Positions 35,663-45,090 of a stretch of DNA of 61,526 nucleotides are shown here, in pieces. The notes beneath the pieces are model-generated. The model was not told the DNA's origin. It saw only the letters and a program-made list of their open reading frames with translations, and did not search any database. The stretch's first letter is position 1; each line of letters begins with the position of its first letter. Location of the stretch: contig JAJYGH010000092.1 in the NCBI GenBank assembly GCA_021785175.1, positions 1 to 61,526 on the forward strand, given 5' to 3'. The position numbers and the translations under genes are program-made. This stretch comes from Chloroflexota bacterium. Lineage in GTDB: Bacteria; Chloroflexota; Limnocylindria; Limnocylindrales; CSP1-4.

Positions 35663-38600
35663 ATGTCCGACCGCTTCCATCCCGTCTCGATGGAACAGCT
35701 CACCGACTGGGTCTTCACGGAGCTGACCCGGAAGGACTCCCTCTTCAACGTGCCGCGGTCGGCGTTCTTCACGCCCCGTCCGGACCATCGCTTCCGCCGC
35801 ACCGAGTACGGCGTCGAACTGGAGACCCCCTTCGGGGTCGCCGCGGGGCCGCACACGCAGATGGCGCAGAACATCATCACGGCATGGCTCGTCGGCGGCC
35901 GGATGATCGAGCTCAAGACGGTCCAGACGCTCGACGAGCTCGACGTCAACAAGCCCTGCATCGACGTGCAGGACGAGGGCTACAACGTCGAGTGGTCCCA
36001 GGAGCTCAAGGTCCACCAGTCGTTCGACGAGTACCTGCGCGCGTGGGTGCTGATCCACGCCCTGCACCGCCACCTGGGCTTCCCCGGCGATCGGCCCGGC
36101 GTCGTGTTCAACATGAGCGTCGGGTACAACCTCGACGGGATTCGGCAGCCGAACGTCCAGTGGTACCTGGACGCGATGGCGGACGCATCCGCCTGGCTGC
36201 CCGCGTACGTCGACCTCGTCGCGCAGCGGTTTCCGGAGGTCCGCGACGTCGAGATCCCGGCCCGGCTGTCCGACTCGGTGACGCTCTCGACGATGCACGG
36301 CTGCCCGCCCGACGAGATCGAGCGGATCTCGCTGTACCTGCTCGAAGAGCGCGGCCTCCACACGCTGGTGAAGTGCAACCCCACGCTGCTCGGCGCGGAA
36401 CGGGTGCGCGGCATCGTCAACGACGACCTCGGGTTCGCGGACGTGCCGATCCCGGACGCCGCGTTCGGGCACGACCTGAAGTGGGCCGACGCGGTCCCCA
36501 TGTTCCGGAACCTGCGCCAGGTCGGGGACGCGCGCGGCCTGACGTTCGGGCTGAAGCTGTCGAACACGCTCGAGGTCGAGAACTGGCGGACGGCCTTCGA
36601 TCGCGACGCGACGATGTACCTGTCGGGGCGGCCGCTCCACGCCGTCACGACCAACCTCGCGTCGGTGATCGCGGACGAGTTCCCGGGGCTGCCCGTCTCG
36701 TTCGCCGGCGGCGCGGACGCGTTCAACGTCTCGCGGCTCCTCGCGTCGGGCCTGCGGACGATCACCGTCTGCTCGGACCTCCTGAAGTCGGGCGGGTACC
36801 TGCGGATGCTCCAGTACCCGGAGCAGGTCGACGCTGCGTTCGACGCGGTCGGGGCGGCCGACGTCGACGACTTCGTACGGCGGACGGCGCGCGCGGACGG
36901 GTTCGACGGGCGCGAAGTCGTCCCTGCGGCCGGGGCCCGCGGGGCGGTGACGACCGAACCGGCCGGCACGCTCGACGGTGCCGACGTGAGCGCCTGCGCG
37001 CGCTTCAACCTCCGCCGCTATGCCGACGAGGTCCGTCACGACTGGCGCTATGAGAAGCAGTCGTTCCGGACGGATCGCTCGAAGACCGTGCGGGTGCTCG
37101 GGGCGTTCGACTGCATCGAGGCCCCGTGCCTGGACGAGTGCCCGGTCGACCAGCAGGTGCCGGCGTACATGCGCGCGGTGCGGTCGGGCGACGTGGCCGA
37201 GGCCGTGCGCATCACGCGGCTGGACAACCCGCTGCCGGCCGTGCTCGGCCGCGTCTGCGACCACCTGTGCGAGCAGACCTGCATTCGAACGCACCTGGAC
37301 CAGCCGCTCGCGATCCGCCAGATCAAGCGCTTCATCATGGACGCCGAGACCGATCCCCGCTCCGCGGCAGACTCGCCGGCCGCGGCCGGCTCCTCCTCCG
37401 CCTCCTCGCGCGTCGCGGTCGTCGGGGCCGGGCCTGCCGGGCTCGCGGCAGCGGAGTGGCTTGCGCGCGCCGGGATCGGCGTGACCGTCTTCGAGGCGCA
37501 ACCGTACCCCGGCGGCATGGTCGGCGGGGCGATCCCGGCGTACCGGCTGCCGCAGCAACGGATCGACCAGGACCTGGCCGTGCTCGAGGCGCTCGGGGTC
37601 GAGCTGCGGTACGGGCAGCGTGCCGGCGTCGACTTCACGCTCGACGACCTGCGCGGGCAAGGGTTCGCGGCGGTGTTCGTGGCCGTGGGCGCGCAGCGCG
37701 CCAAGCGGCTCGGACTGGCCGGCGAGGACGCCGCAGGGGTGATCGACGGGATCACCTTCCTGCGGCGGGTCCGCGAGGGACGGCCCGCGGGGATCGGGCG
37801 GCGCGTCGGGGTCGTCGGGGCGGGCGACACCGCGATGGACTGCGTCCGGACGGCGCGACGGGTGGGCGCGGAGCACGTGTCGCTGATCTATCGGCGGACG
37901 GTCGACCAGATGCCGGCCGACCGCGAGGAGGTCCACGCCATCCGCGAGGAGGGGGTCGAGATCGTCGAGCTCGCGCGGCCGGCAGGGCTGCACGTCGAGG
38001 ATGGCCGGCTCGCAGGCGTCGTGTGCACGCGGACCGAGTACCGTGGACGGCGCGACGCTGCGGGGCGGAAGGTGCCCGAGGACGTGCCGGGGTCCGAGTT
38101 CGAGCTGCCGCTCGACACGCTGGTCCTCGCGGTCAGTCAGCACGCCGTGCTCGACTTCTTCGGCCGGGCTGCACCCGACCTCACGCCCGCCGGGTACATC
38201 GCGGTCGATCCGGTCACGTTCGAGACCAGCGTGCCGGGCGTGTACGCGGGCGGGGACGTTGCCGCCCACGGGCCTTCGTCGATCGTCCGGGCCGCCGCCG
38301 ACGGCAAGCGCGTCGCTCGCTCGATCGCGGCCTCGCTCGGCGCCACGCCGTCGTGGGCCTCCCGGGAGCGGGACGGCGAGCCGACAGGCCGCGACCTCCA
38401 GGCGCTGGTCGTGCGCCGCGCTCGCCGCGAGTACCGCGTCCCGGTTCGTACCACGTCGCTCGACCGCCGCGCCGGGTTCGAGGAGACGGTCGTCGGCTAC
38501 ACGCCCGAGGAGGCCGCCCGCGAGGCGAGCCGCTGCCTCGACTGCGACAGGATCTGCAGCCTGTGCGTCGGCGTCTGCCCGAACCAGGCCCTCATGACCT

Positions 38601-39142
38601 ACGAGGTCGAGCCCATCCGCGTCGACCTGCCCGTGCTCGCCGTTTCGGACGGCTCCGCGGTCGTCACCGGCTCCCGTCCGTTCGCCATCGACCAGCGCCT
38701 CCAGATCGCGGTGCTCACGGACTTCTGCAACGAGTGCGGGAACTGCGTCACGGCCTGCCCGACGTCGGGGAAGCCGTACGTGGACAAGCCGCGGCTGTAC
38801 CTGGACCGGGCGGACTTCGAGGCGCAGGCGTCGAACGCGTACATGCTGCTCGGCGACGGCGTCATCGAGGCACGCGTCGACGGCCAGACGCATCGGCTGT
38901 GCCTGAACGGCCGGATCGAGTACTCGGCGCCGGGCTTCTCGGCGGTGCTCGACGCCCGGACGTTCGCCGTCCTCGAGGCGACCGCCGAGGCGACCGCCGC
39001 CGGGGCTGCGGACGGCACGGCGCTGTCGCTCGAGCCGGCAGCGGAGATGGCGACGCTGCTCCGCGGCATCACCGGCTCGATGCCGCACATCCCGGCCGCC
39101 GCGTCCGGCGGGTCGCGGGTCGCAGCACCGGTCCTCGGGTAG
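35663..39142 (+). CDS. ygfK: YgfK-like multidomain iron-sulphur flavoprotein (putative urate/purine reductase)
   Basis: 1159 residues; E. coli YgfK has about 1030. Residues 1-430 form a dihydroorotate-dehydrogenase-like region (FGVAAGPHTQMAQNIITAW; LSTMHGCPPDEIERIS). About 470-560 is a 4Fe-4S helical domain (CIEAPCLDECPVDQQVP; CDHLCEQTC). About 583-900 is a GltD-type pyridine-nucleotide oxidoreductase with two dinucleotide folds (VVGAGPAGLAAAEWLARAG at 583; VVGAGDTAMD near 713). A ferredoxin region has CLDCDRICSLCVGVC (about 957) and CNECGNCVTACP (about 1021). The layout recalls dihydropyrimidine dehydrogenase in shuffled order. The name putative selenate reductase is historical; recent gut-bacterial work links ygfK to urate degradation. 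ATG 35663 has AGAGGGAG upstream. Confidence 0.9.
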   Translation: MSDRFHPVSMEQLTDWVFTELTRKDSLFNVPRSAFFTPRPDHRFRRTEYGVELETPFGVAAGPHTQMAQNIITAWLVGGRMIELKTVQTLDELDVNKPCIDVQDEGYNVEWSQELKVHQSFDEYLRAWVLIHALHRHLGFPGDRPGVVFNMSVGYNLDGIRQPNVQWYLDAMADASAWLPAYVDLVAQRFPEVRDVEIPARLSDSVTLSTMHGCPPDEIERISLYLLEERGLHTLVKCNPTLLGAERVRGIVNDDLGFADVPIPDAAFGHDLKWADAVPMFRNLRQVGDARGLTFGLKLSNTLEVENWRTAFDRDATMYLSGRPLHAVTTNLASVIADEFPGLPVSFAGGADAFNVSRLLASGLRTITVCSDLLKSGGYLRMLQYPEQVDAAFDAVGAADVDDFVRRTARADGFDGREVVPAAGARGAVTTEPAGTLDGADVSACARFNLRRYADEVRHDWRYEKQSFRTDRSKTVRVLGAFDCIEAPCLDECPVDQQVPAYMRAVRSGDVAEAVRITRLDNPLPAVLGRVCDHLCEQTCIRTHLDQPLAIRQIKRFIMDAETDPRSAADSPAAAGSSSASSRVAVVGAGPAGLAAAEWLARAGIGVTVFEAQPYPGGMVGGAIPAYRLPQQRIDQDLAVLEALGVELRYGQRAGVDFTLDDLRGQGFAAVFVAVGAQRAKRLGLAGEDAAGVIDGITFLRRVREGRPAGIGRRVGVVGAGDTAMDCVRTARRVGAEHVSLIYRRTVDQMPADREEVHAIREEGVEIVELARPAGLHVEDGRLAGVVCTRTEYRGRRDAAGRKVPEDVPGSEFELPLDTLVLAVSQHAVLDFFGRAAPDLTPAGYIAVDPVTFETSVPGVYAGGDVAAHGPSSIVRAAADGKRVARSIAASLGATPSWASRERDGEPTGRDLQALVVRRARREYRVPVRTTSLDRRAGFEETVVGYTPEEAAREASRCLDCDRICSLCVGVCPNQALMTYEVEPIRVDLPVLAVSDGSAVVTGSRPFAIDQRLQIAVLTDFCNECGNCVTACPTSGKPYVDKPRLYLDRADFEAQASNAYMLLGDGVIEARVDGQTHRLCLNGRIEYSAPGFSAVLDARTFAVLEATAEATAAGAADGTALSLEPAAEMATLLRGITGSMPHIPAAASGGSRVAAPVLG

Positions 39143-39336
39143 TCCGCTGCTCCTGGTCCTGCTGTTGCCCTCGGCCGGGCTGATGGTGACTCGTCCCCGC
39201 CGATCTCGCGTGGCTCGCCGTCGAGATGTTCGATCCGCGCCCTCGTGCGGGCGGCCATCGACTCGATCACGCGATCCTGCGCGAGCCCCGTCCCGATGCT
39301 CCCGCCACGCGATACGCTGACGCTCATGAGGCGCGA

Positions 39337-40002
39337 ATGATCCACGAGCAGGTGCGGCACGACGTCGCCGGGACGGCGCGACAGATGGTGCTGCGAGGCC
39401 TCGCCCACGGGACGTCGGGAAACGTGAGCGCTCGCATCGGACCGGATCTCTTCGCGGTCACGCCGACCGGCACCGACCACGCGTCGCTGGCGCCCGAGGA
39501 CATCGTCGTCCTCGACGCGACCGGCCGGATCGTCGCCGGCCGCCTGAGGCCGACCAGCGAGGTCCCGATGCACCTCGGCGTGTATCTCGCGCGCCCCGAC
39601 GTCGGCGCGATCGTCCACACCCACAGCGACTACGCGACGGCGTTCTCGATCCTCCGGGAGCCGATCCCGGCGGCCCATTACCTGCTCGCGTTCGCCGGGC
39701 CCTCGGTGCCCTGCGCCGAGTACGCGACCTACGGGACGCCCGAGCTGGCGGCGAACGCCGTGGCCGCCCTGGCCGGGTCGCGTGCCACCCTGCTCGCCAA
39801 TCACGGCGTGCTCGCGGTCGGCCCGGACCTCCGGACCGCCCTCACGGTCGCCGAGAGCGTCGAGGTCGTCGCCGGGCTGTACCACCGCGCGCGGACCATC
39901 GGCGAGCCCCGCCTCCTCGACGCCGCCGAGATGGCCAGGGTGGCGACGCTGTTCACGACGTATGGCCAGCCGCAGCAGGTGGGCGACGACCCGCCGGAGT
40001 GA
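39337..40002 (+). CDS. Class II aldolase/adducin-family protein
   Basis: 221 residues, zinc-dependent aldolase family (L-fuculose-phosphate aldolase/MtnB type). Zinc ligands are visible in VHTHSDYATAF (His-x-His) and LLANHGVLAVG (His), with the catalytic Glu in RPTSEVPMHLGVY. ATG 39337 fits the family N-terminus (MIHEQVRHDVAGTARQMVLR); an upstream in-frame start would add 37 residues unlike the family. It is the last plus-strand gene of the island, after a 194-bp gap with no gene. A -10-like TACGCT (39313) and a four-codon mini-ORF ending in ATGA overlap precede it, so it may have its own promoter. It could cleave a C3-C4 hydroxy acid, but the substrate is unknown. Confidence 0.85.
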   Translation: MIHEQVRHDVAGTARQMVLRGLAHGTSGNVSARIGPDLFAVTPTGTDHASLAPEDIVVLDATGRIVAGRLRPTSEVPMHLGVYLARPDVGAIVHTHSDYATAFSILREPIPAAHYLLAFAGPSVPCAEYATYGTPELAANAVAALAGSRATLLANHGVLAVGPDLRTALTVAESVEVVAGLYHRARTIGEPRLLDAAEMARVATLFTTYGQPQQVGDDPPE

Positions 40003-40073
40003 TCGGTGGCCGCCGCCCCGGGTCGTCGCCGGACGCCGCGGTCCGAACGCCGGCCCGCAGCCTGGCCGCGTGC

Positions 40074-40592
40074 TCACTCACCGGCGAGTGACTCGGCCCG
40101 CAGCTTTGCGAGATAGGGTCCGAAGCCCGCCCATGCCGCCAGGCCCGAGTCGGCACCGTACCGGGTTCGGGGCTCGGAGACCATGCCGCCGCGGCTTCCC
40201 AGGACGTCGCGATCGCCCGCCGCGGCCGCCAGGCCGGAGTCGAGGGTCGCGAGGTCGGCGTCGAGGACCATGGCGAGGGCGAGATACGCCGCGTCACATG
40301 CCGTCAGCCGGTGGCGAGCCATCAGGTCGAGCGCGAGGAGCAGCGCAGGCCGGCCGAGCGAGTCGGTCAGCAGGCCCAGCTCGTCGAGGGCGAGGATCCG
40401 CTCCGCGATGTCGGGCGCCGGGTGGCCGAACCTGACGGCGAGGGCGTTCACGACCTCGAGCCAGAAGAGCTCGGGGACGTGGAGCTCGATGATCCCGGGT
40501 CTCGAGAGCACATCCCGGACACGGCCGGCAGCCGGCTCGGCGCGCAGGATCGCGATCGCCGCCGACGCGTCGACGACCAGCCGGTCACGCAT
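40074..40592 (-). CDS. vapC: PIN-domain toxin (VapC-like)
   Basis: 172 residues from ATG 40592 (MRDRLVVDASAAIAIL). PIN-domain acidic residues are present: Asp in VVDASAA, Glu in FWLEVVNALA, Asp in TACDAAYLALAM and Asp in LATLDSG. Family members are Mg-dependent ribonucleases that often cut tRNA or rRNA. The start overlaps the antitoxin gene by 8 bp, the normal arrangement. A longer reading upstream would replace the antitoxin frame. The C-terminal about 35 residues after the PIN fold (GADSGLAAWAGFGPYLAKLR) are extra. Confidence 0.88.
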   Translation of the reverse strand: MRDRLVVDASAAIAILRAEPAAGRVRDVLSRPGIIELHVPELFWLEVVNALAVRFGHPAPDIAERILALDELGLLTDSLGRPALLLALDLMARHRLTACDAAYLALAMVLDADLATLDSGLAAAAGDRDVLGSRGGMVSEPRTRYGADSGLAAWAGFGPYLAKLRAESLAGE

Positions 40593-40911
40593 GCGACGAC
40601 TCGTCCGGCCCCAGCGAGCCACCGACGGCCCGGTGCTCGTCGCGGTCACGTCGGACGGCCTCGCACGCCGCCAGGGCCGACGGGTACTGCTCAGCCGACC
40701 GGCGCCCGAGCTCCTCGAGGCGTTCGAGCGCCGCGAGCCGGCGGGCCCGTCGCTCGTCGGCGTCATCGTCGAGTCGCCGGCCGTCCTCCACGGACACGAG
40801 CATCGCGAGCGGACGATGGGCCCGCTCGATCACGAAGCGCTCCCCGGCGGATGCCGCGTCGAGGATCTGGCCGAGCCGTTGCCGGAGGTCCAGTGGAGTG
40901 ACCGTTCTCAT
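40585..40911 (-). CDS. vapB: Phd/YefM-type antitoxin
   Basis: 108 residues from ATG 40911. The N-terminal DNA-binding part MRTVTPLDLRQRLGQILDAA and ERFVIERAHRPLAMLVSVED are typical of Phd/YefM antitoxins. The C-terminal half is charged and probably wraps the toxin. No Shine-Dalgarno is visible; a TATCAT -10 hexamer ends 8 nt before the ATG, suggesting an almost leaderless transcript. The palindrome at 40919-40938 overlaps this promoter and would give autorepression. Confidence 0.85.
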   Translation of the reverse strand: MRTVTPLDLRQRLGQILDAASAGERFVIERAHRPLAMLVSVEDGRRLDDDADERRARRLAALERLEELGRRSAEQYPSALAACEAVRRDRDEHRAVGGSLGPDESSHA

Positions 40912-40918
40912 GGGCAAT

Positions 40919-40938
40919 CATGATAGTCGACCATGATG
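40919..40938 (-). promoter_or_regulatory. Palindromic operator/promoter of the toxin-antitoxin pair
   Basis: A 20-bp imperfect palindrome centred on GTCGAC, with 8 of 10 base pairs matching (arms CATGAT...ATGATG). It covers the minus-strand -10 hexamer TATCAT (40925-40920) just upstream of the antitoxin start. Position and symmetry fit autoregulation by the antitoxin-toxin complex. Confidence 0.6.
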
Positions 40939-41124
40939 CCATCTCCCGGTCCCGCGGCCTCCGGGGTCCCGCGGCCTCCGCGCGCAGCCGCTGGCCCCGG
41001 TTGCCCAACGGCCCGATGAAGGGACTCGACCTGGCACGCCCGGCGCGACCGCCGCCCGACGCGGGTGGCGGGACGTCATGATGGCGCCAGGAGCGAAGGC
41101 CAGCGGAGGCACGGGATCGACAGG

Positions 41125-41919
41125 ATGGGCAGCGACGAGATCTCCAGCGGCGGCATCCCTCGCCGCCCCGGCCTCGCCGGCCGCCTCGTCATCGTCACCG
41201 GCGGCGCCAGCGGCATCGGGCTCGCCACCGCCCGTCGCTTCGTCGCCGAGGGCGCCCGTGTCGTCGTGCTCGACCGTGACGAGCAGGCCCTGGCGCAGCT
41301 CCCCGGCGAGGTCCCCGGCGTCGCGGCCGCCATCCCGTGCGACGTCTCCGATCCCCAGCAGATCGAGCGGGCGTTCGCGCAGCTCGACGAGCGGTTCGGG
41401 CCGCCCGGCGTCCTGATCGCCAACGCCGGCATCAGCATCCGGCACCGGTTCCTCGACATCACGCCCGACGAGTGGCGGCGCGTCATGGCGGTCAACCTGG
41501 ACGGCGTCTTCTTCTGCGCTCGGGCCGCGGCGCGGCGGATGGTCGGGGCAGGGCGCGGCGTCATCCTCGTGACCGCCTCGACCAACGGCGTCGTCGGCCA
41601 CCCGTTCTATGCCGACTACAACGCGTCGAAGGCCGGCGTCATCCTGCTCGTGCGCTCGATGGCGCTCGAGCTCGCGCCTGCGGTCCGCGTGAACGCCGTG
41701 GCGCCCGGCTACGTCCTGACGCCGATGCAGCGCGCCGAGTACACCGACGAGATGCTCGACGCGACGAACGCGAAGATCCCGCTGCGCCGGCACGCGACCC
41801 CGGAGGAGGTCGCGGCGCTGTTCGCGTACCTCGCGTCCGACGAGGCGGCCTACCTGACGGGCGCCGTGATCCCGATCGACGGCGGCGAACTGGCGGGAGG
41901 GCTGGCGAGCCACGACTGA
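41125..41919 (+). CDS. SDR-family NAD(P)-dependent dehydrogenase
   Basis: 264 residues, classical short-chain dehydrogenase. The nucleotide-binding TGGASGIG lies at about residues 24-31, NAG in IANAGISIRHRF, the catalytic Ser in VTASTNGVVG and YxxxK in YNASKAG. The C-terminal TGAVIPIDGGELAGG is standard. The substrate cannot be inferred. It stands 73 bp before the glycine decarboxylase genes and may share their transcript. ATG 41125 was chosen because the fold starts soon after; no strong Shine-Dalgarno is visible. Confidence 0.88.
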   Translation: MGSDEISSGGIPRRPGLAGRLVIVTGGASGIGLATARRFVAEGARVVVLDRDEQALAQLPGEVPGVAAAIPCDVSDPQQIERAFAQLDERFGPPGVLIANAGISIRHRFLDITPDEWRRVMAVNLDGVFFCARAAARRMVGAGRGVILVTASTNGVVGHPFYADYNASKAGVILLVRSMALELAPAVRVNAVAPGYVLTPMQRAEYTDEMLDATNAKIPLRRHATPEEVAALFAYLASDEAAYLTGAVIPIDGGELAGGLASHD

Positions 41920-41992
41920 GCGTTGCCCGGACAGGCGCCGACCGGTCGTGGCAGCCTGTGCGCGAGACCACGAGCACGACAGGAGCCCGCGA

Positions 41993-43387
41993 GTGCCCGA
42001 ACAGCCCATCGTCCACCCGTACATCCCGAACACGATCCCCGAGATTCGCGCGGAGATGCTCGCCGCCGTCGGCGCGACCGACGTCGAGGACCTGTACGAG
42101 GAGATCCCCGAGCGCCTGCGGCTGCGCCGGCCGCTCGACGTGCCGCCCGCCCTGCGCTCGGAGGCCCAGCTCGTCCGCGAGGTCGGGGGCCTGCTCGAGC
42201 GCAACCGCTCGACGCGGGAGCTGCTCAGCTTCCTGGGAGCCGGCTGCTACGAGCACCAGGTGCCCGCGGTGTGCGACGAGATCAACGGCCGCGCCGAGTT
42301 CCTGACGGCCTATGCCGGCGAGCCGTACGAGGACCACGGGCGCTTCCAGGCGCTGTTCGAGTACGGCTCGATGATGGGCGAGCTGCTCGACATGGACGTC
42401 GTGAACGTTCCCGTCTACGACGGCTTCCAGGCCGCGGCGACCGCCCTGCGGATGGCGGCCCGCGTGACGGGCCGAACCCGGCTGCTGCTGACCGACGCGA
42501 TCGGGCGGGACAAGCGCTCCAAGATCGCCGACTACTGCGCGCCCGACCTCGTGCTGGAGACGGTGCCGTTCGACCAGGCGTCCGGCGAGCTCGACCGGCA
42601 GGCGCTCGCTGCGCTCCTGCGCGACGACGTGGCGGCGGTGTACGTCGAGCAGCCGAACCATCTCGGCGTGGTCGAGACGGGACTGGCGGAGGCGGTCGAG
42701 GCGGCGCACCGCGTGGGTGCCCTGGCGGTCGTGTCGGTCGACCCGTCCACGCTCGGCGTCCTCGCCCCGCCGGCGTCCGTCGGCGCCGACATCGCCTGCG
42801 GCGACATCCAGCCGCTCGGCATCCACCAGCACTTCGGCGGCGGCCACGGCGGCTTCATCGCCTCGGCCGACGACCCGCGCATCGTCATGCAGTACCCCTC
42901 GCGCCTGTTCGGCATCGCGCCCACCTGCGTCGCCGGGGAGTACGGCTTCGGCGACGTCGCCTACGAGCGGACCTCGTTCGCGCTGCGCGAGGAGGGCCAC
43001 GAGTGGGTCGGCACGGCGGCCGCGTTGTGGGGCATCACCGCGGGCGTGTACCTCGCGCTGATGGGTCCGCAGGGCATGCGCGAGCTCGGCGAGTCCGAGA
43101 TGGCACGCACGCGCTACGCGATGGGGCGCCTGGCGGCCCTGCCCGGGGTGCGGATCCCGTTCGAGCGGAGCCACCACGTGCAGGAGTTCGTCGCCGACTT
43201 CAGCGAGACCGGGCGGACGGTGGCCGACGTGAACCGGGCGCTGCTCGAGCGGGGCATCCTGGGCGGCGCCGACCTGTCGGCGCAGTTCCCGACGCTCGGG
43301 CAGGCCGCGCTGTACGCGGTGACCGAGGTGCGCGCGCAGGCCGACATCGACCGCCTCGCGGTCGCGCTCGGGGAGGTGCTGGCGTGA
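41993..43387 (+). CDS. gcvPA: Glycine dehydrogenase (aminomethyl-transferring) subunit 1
   Basis: 464 residues, N-terminal half of the glycine cleavage P protein. Family blocks are PYIPNTIPEIRAEMLAAVG, the segment LSFLGAGCYEHQVPAV, YEYGSMM-type FEYGSMMGELLDMDVVNVPV followed by YDG, and CGDIQPLGIHQHFGGGHGGF. GTG 41993 is preferred: AGGAG lies 7 nt upstream and the family start (VHPYIPN) follows directly. Its stop overlaps the gcvPB start (GTGA). P protein decarboxylates glycine and loads the aminomethyl group on GcvH; gcvH, gcvT and lpd are not in this window. Confidence 0.94.
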   Translation: MPEQPIVHPYIPNTIPEIRAEMLAAVGATDVEDLYEEIPERLRLRRPLDVPPALRSEAQLVREVGGLLERNRSTRELLSFLGAGCYEHQVPAVCDEINGRAEFLTAYAGEPYEDHGRFQALFEYGSMMGELLDMDVVNVPVYDGFQAAATALRMAARVTGRTRLLLTDAIGRDKRSKIADYCAPDLVLETVPFDQASGELDRQALAALLRDDVAAVYVEQPNHLGVVETGLAEAVEAAHRVGALAVVSVDPSTLGVLAPPASVGADIACGDIQPLGIHQHFGGGHGGFIASADDPRIVMQYPSRLFGIAPTCVAGEYGFGDVAYERTSFALREEGHEWVGTAAALWGITAGVYLALMGPQGMRELGESEMARTRYAMGRLAALPGVRIPFERSHHVQEFVADFSETGRTVADVNRALLERGILGGADLSAQFPTLGQAALYAVTEVRAQADIDRLAVALGEVLA

Positions 43388-45090
43388 GCGCGCCCGACGA
43401 AGCCCGGGCCACCGTGGGCGGATCGGCGGCATCCGGAGCCGCCGAGCCCCGCGCGGGCGTCCCCGACGCCATCGCCCCCAAGCCCTTTCCCCGCCGCTTC
43501 CACCAGGCGAGCTGGGACGAGCCCGTCATCTTCGAGCTCTCCACCCCCGGCGCGCGCGGCGTCCTGCTGCCGCCGCTCGAGCCCGCCATCCGCGCGGCCG
43601 TCGGCGATCCCGCCGCCGCGCTGCCCGCCGGCGTCGGGCGTGCGCGTCCGCCGCAGCTGCCCGAGCTCGCCCAGCTCCACGTCCTGCGCCACTACGACCG
43701 CCTCAGCCAGGAGAACCTGGGGGTCGATCTCGACATCGACGTCGGGCAGGGCACCTGCACCATGAAGTACTCGCCCAAGGTCAACGAGGGGCTCGTGCGC
43801 TCGCACAAGCTGGCCGAGCTGCACCCGCTGCAGGACCCCTCGACCGTGCAGGGGATCCTCGAGCTCATGTGGCGCCTCGAGCGCTTCCTCGCCGAGATCA
43901 GCGGCATGGACCGCGTGACGCTGCAGCCGGCCGCGGGGTCGCAGGCGATCTGGACGAACGTCGCGATGATCCGGGCGTACCACGCCGCGCGGGGCGAGGC
44001 GGCGACCCGCGACGAGGTCGTCACGACGATCTTCAGCCACCCCTCGAACGCGGCGGCGGCGAAGGTCGCGGGCTACCGCGTCATCACGCTGTACCCCGAT
44101 CCCGAGACCGGGCACCCGTCGCTCGACGCGCTCCGGGCCGCCGTCTCGGAGCGGACGGCGGCGCTCCTCGTCACGAACCCCGAGGACACCGGCATCTTCA
44201 ACCCCGACATCGACGCGTTCGTGCGGCTCGTGCACGAGGCGGGTGGCCTCGCCGCCTACGACCAGGCCAACGCGAACGGCATCCTCGGCATCACGCGCGC
44301 CCGCGACGCGGGCTTCGACCTCTGTCACTTCAACCTGCACAAGACGTTCTCGACGCCGCACGGCTCGGGCGGCCCGGCGGCCGGCGCGTGCGGGGTGACG
44401 GCCGACCTTGGGCCGTTCCTGCCGGCGCCCACGATCGAGCGGGTGGCCGACGGCACGTTCACCCTCGACCACGACCGGCCGCAGTCGGTCGGCAAGATGC
44501 GGCCCTGGTATGGCGTCGCCCCGAACCTCGTCCGGGCGTACGCGTGGATCCGCTCGCTGGGCCCGGACGGGCTGCGCGCGGTCGCCGAGACCGCCGTGCT
44601 CAACAACAACTACCTGCTCGCGAAGGTGCTCGAGATCGAGGGGGCGAGCGCGCCGTACGCGGTGGGGAAGCGGCGCATCGAGCAGGTGCGGTACAGCTGG
44701 CAGGCCCTCGCCGAGGCCACCGACGTCCACAGCGAGGAGCTGGGCGTGCGCATGGCCGACTTCGGGACCCACTACTGGACGAGCCACCACCCCTTCGTGG
44801 TGCCCGAGCCGATGACGCTCGAGCCGACCGAGTCGTACTCGAAGGCCGATCTCGACGAGTACGCGGCGATGCTGCGCGAGGTCGCCCGCGAGGCCCGCGA
44901 GACGCCCGAGACGGTGCACTCTGCGCCGCACGCGAGCACGATCCACCAGATCGACCCGTCGTGGTTCGACGACCCCGAGCGCTGGGCGGTCACGTGGCGG
45001 GCGTACCTGCGCAAGCACGGCGGACGGGGGGCAGCGGAGACAGGCCGCGCCGCTCCGGGCGTCTCGGCCAGTCACGCTGCGGATGCCTGA
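43384..45090 (+). CDS. gcvPB: Glycine dehydrogenase (aminomethyl-transferring) subunit 2
   Basis: 568 residues, C-terminal half of P protein. The PLP lysine is in CHFNLHKTFSTPHGSGGP, and SQENLGVDLDIDVGQGTCTM and TLQPAAGSQAIWTNVAMIRA are strongly conserved. It has a roughly 50-residue Ala-rich N-terminal extension and a longer C-terminal tail than the usual about 480-500 residues. GTG 43384 overlaps the gcvPA stop, giving equal synthesis. Glycine is a known end product of several purine-fermentation routes, so its placement near the purine island may be functional. Confidence 0.94.
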   Translation: MSAPDEARATVGGSAASGAAEPRAGVPDAIAPKPFPRRFHQASWDEPVIFELSTPGARGVLLPPLEPAIRAAVGDPAAALPAGVGRARPPQLPELAQLHVLRHYDRLSQENLGVDLDIDVGQGTCTMKYSPKVNEGLVRSHKLAELHPLQDPSTVQGILELMWRLERFLAEISGMDRVTLQPAAGSQAIWTNVAMIRAYHAARGEAATRDEVVTTIFSHPSNAAAAKVAGYRVITLYPDPETGHPSLDALRAAVSERTAALLVTNPEDTGIFNPDIDAFVRLVHEAGGLAAYDQANANGILGITRARDAGFDLCHFNLHKTFSTPHGSGGPAAGACGVTADLGPFLPAPTIERVADGTFTLDHDRPQSVGKMRPWYGVAPNLVRAYAWIRSLGPDGLRAVAETAVLNNNYLLAKVLEIEGASAPYAVGKRRIEQVRYSWQALAEATDVHSEELGVRMADFGTHYWTSHHPFVVPEPMTLEPTESYSKADLDEYAAMLREVAREARETPETVHSAPHASTIHQIDPSWFDDPERWAVTWRAYLRKHGGRGAAETGRAAPGVSASHAADA

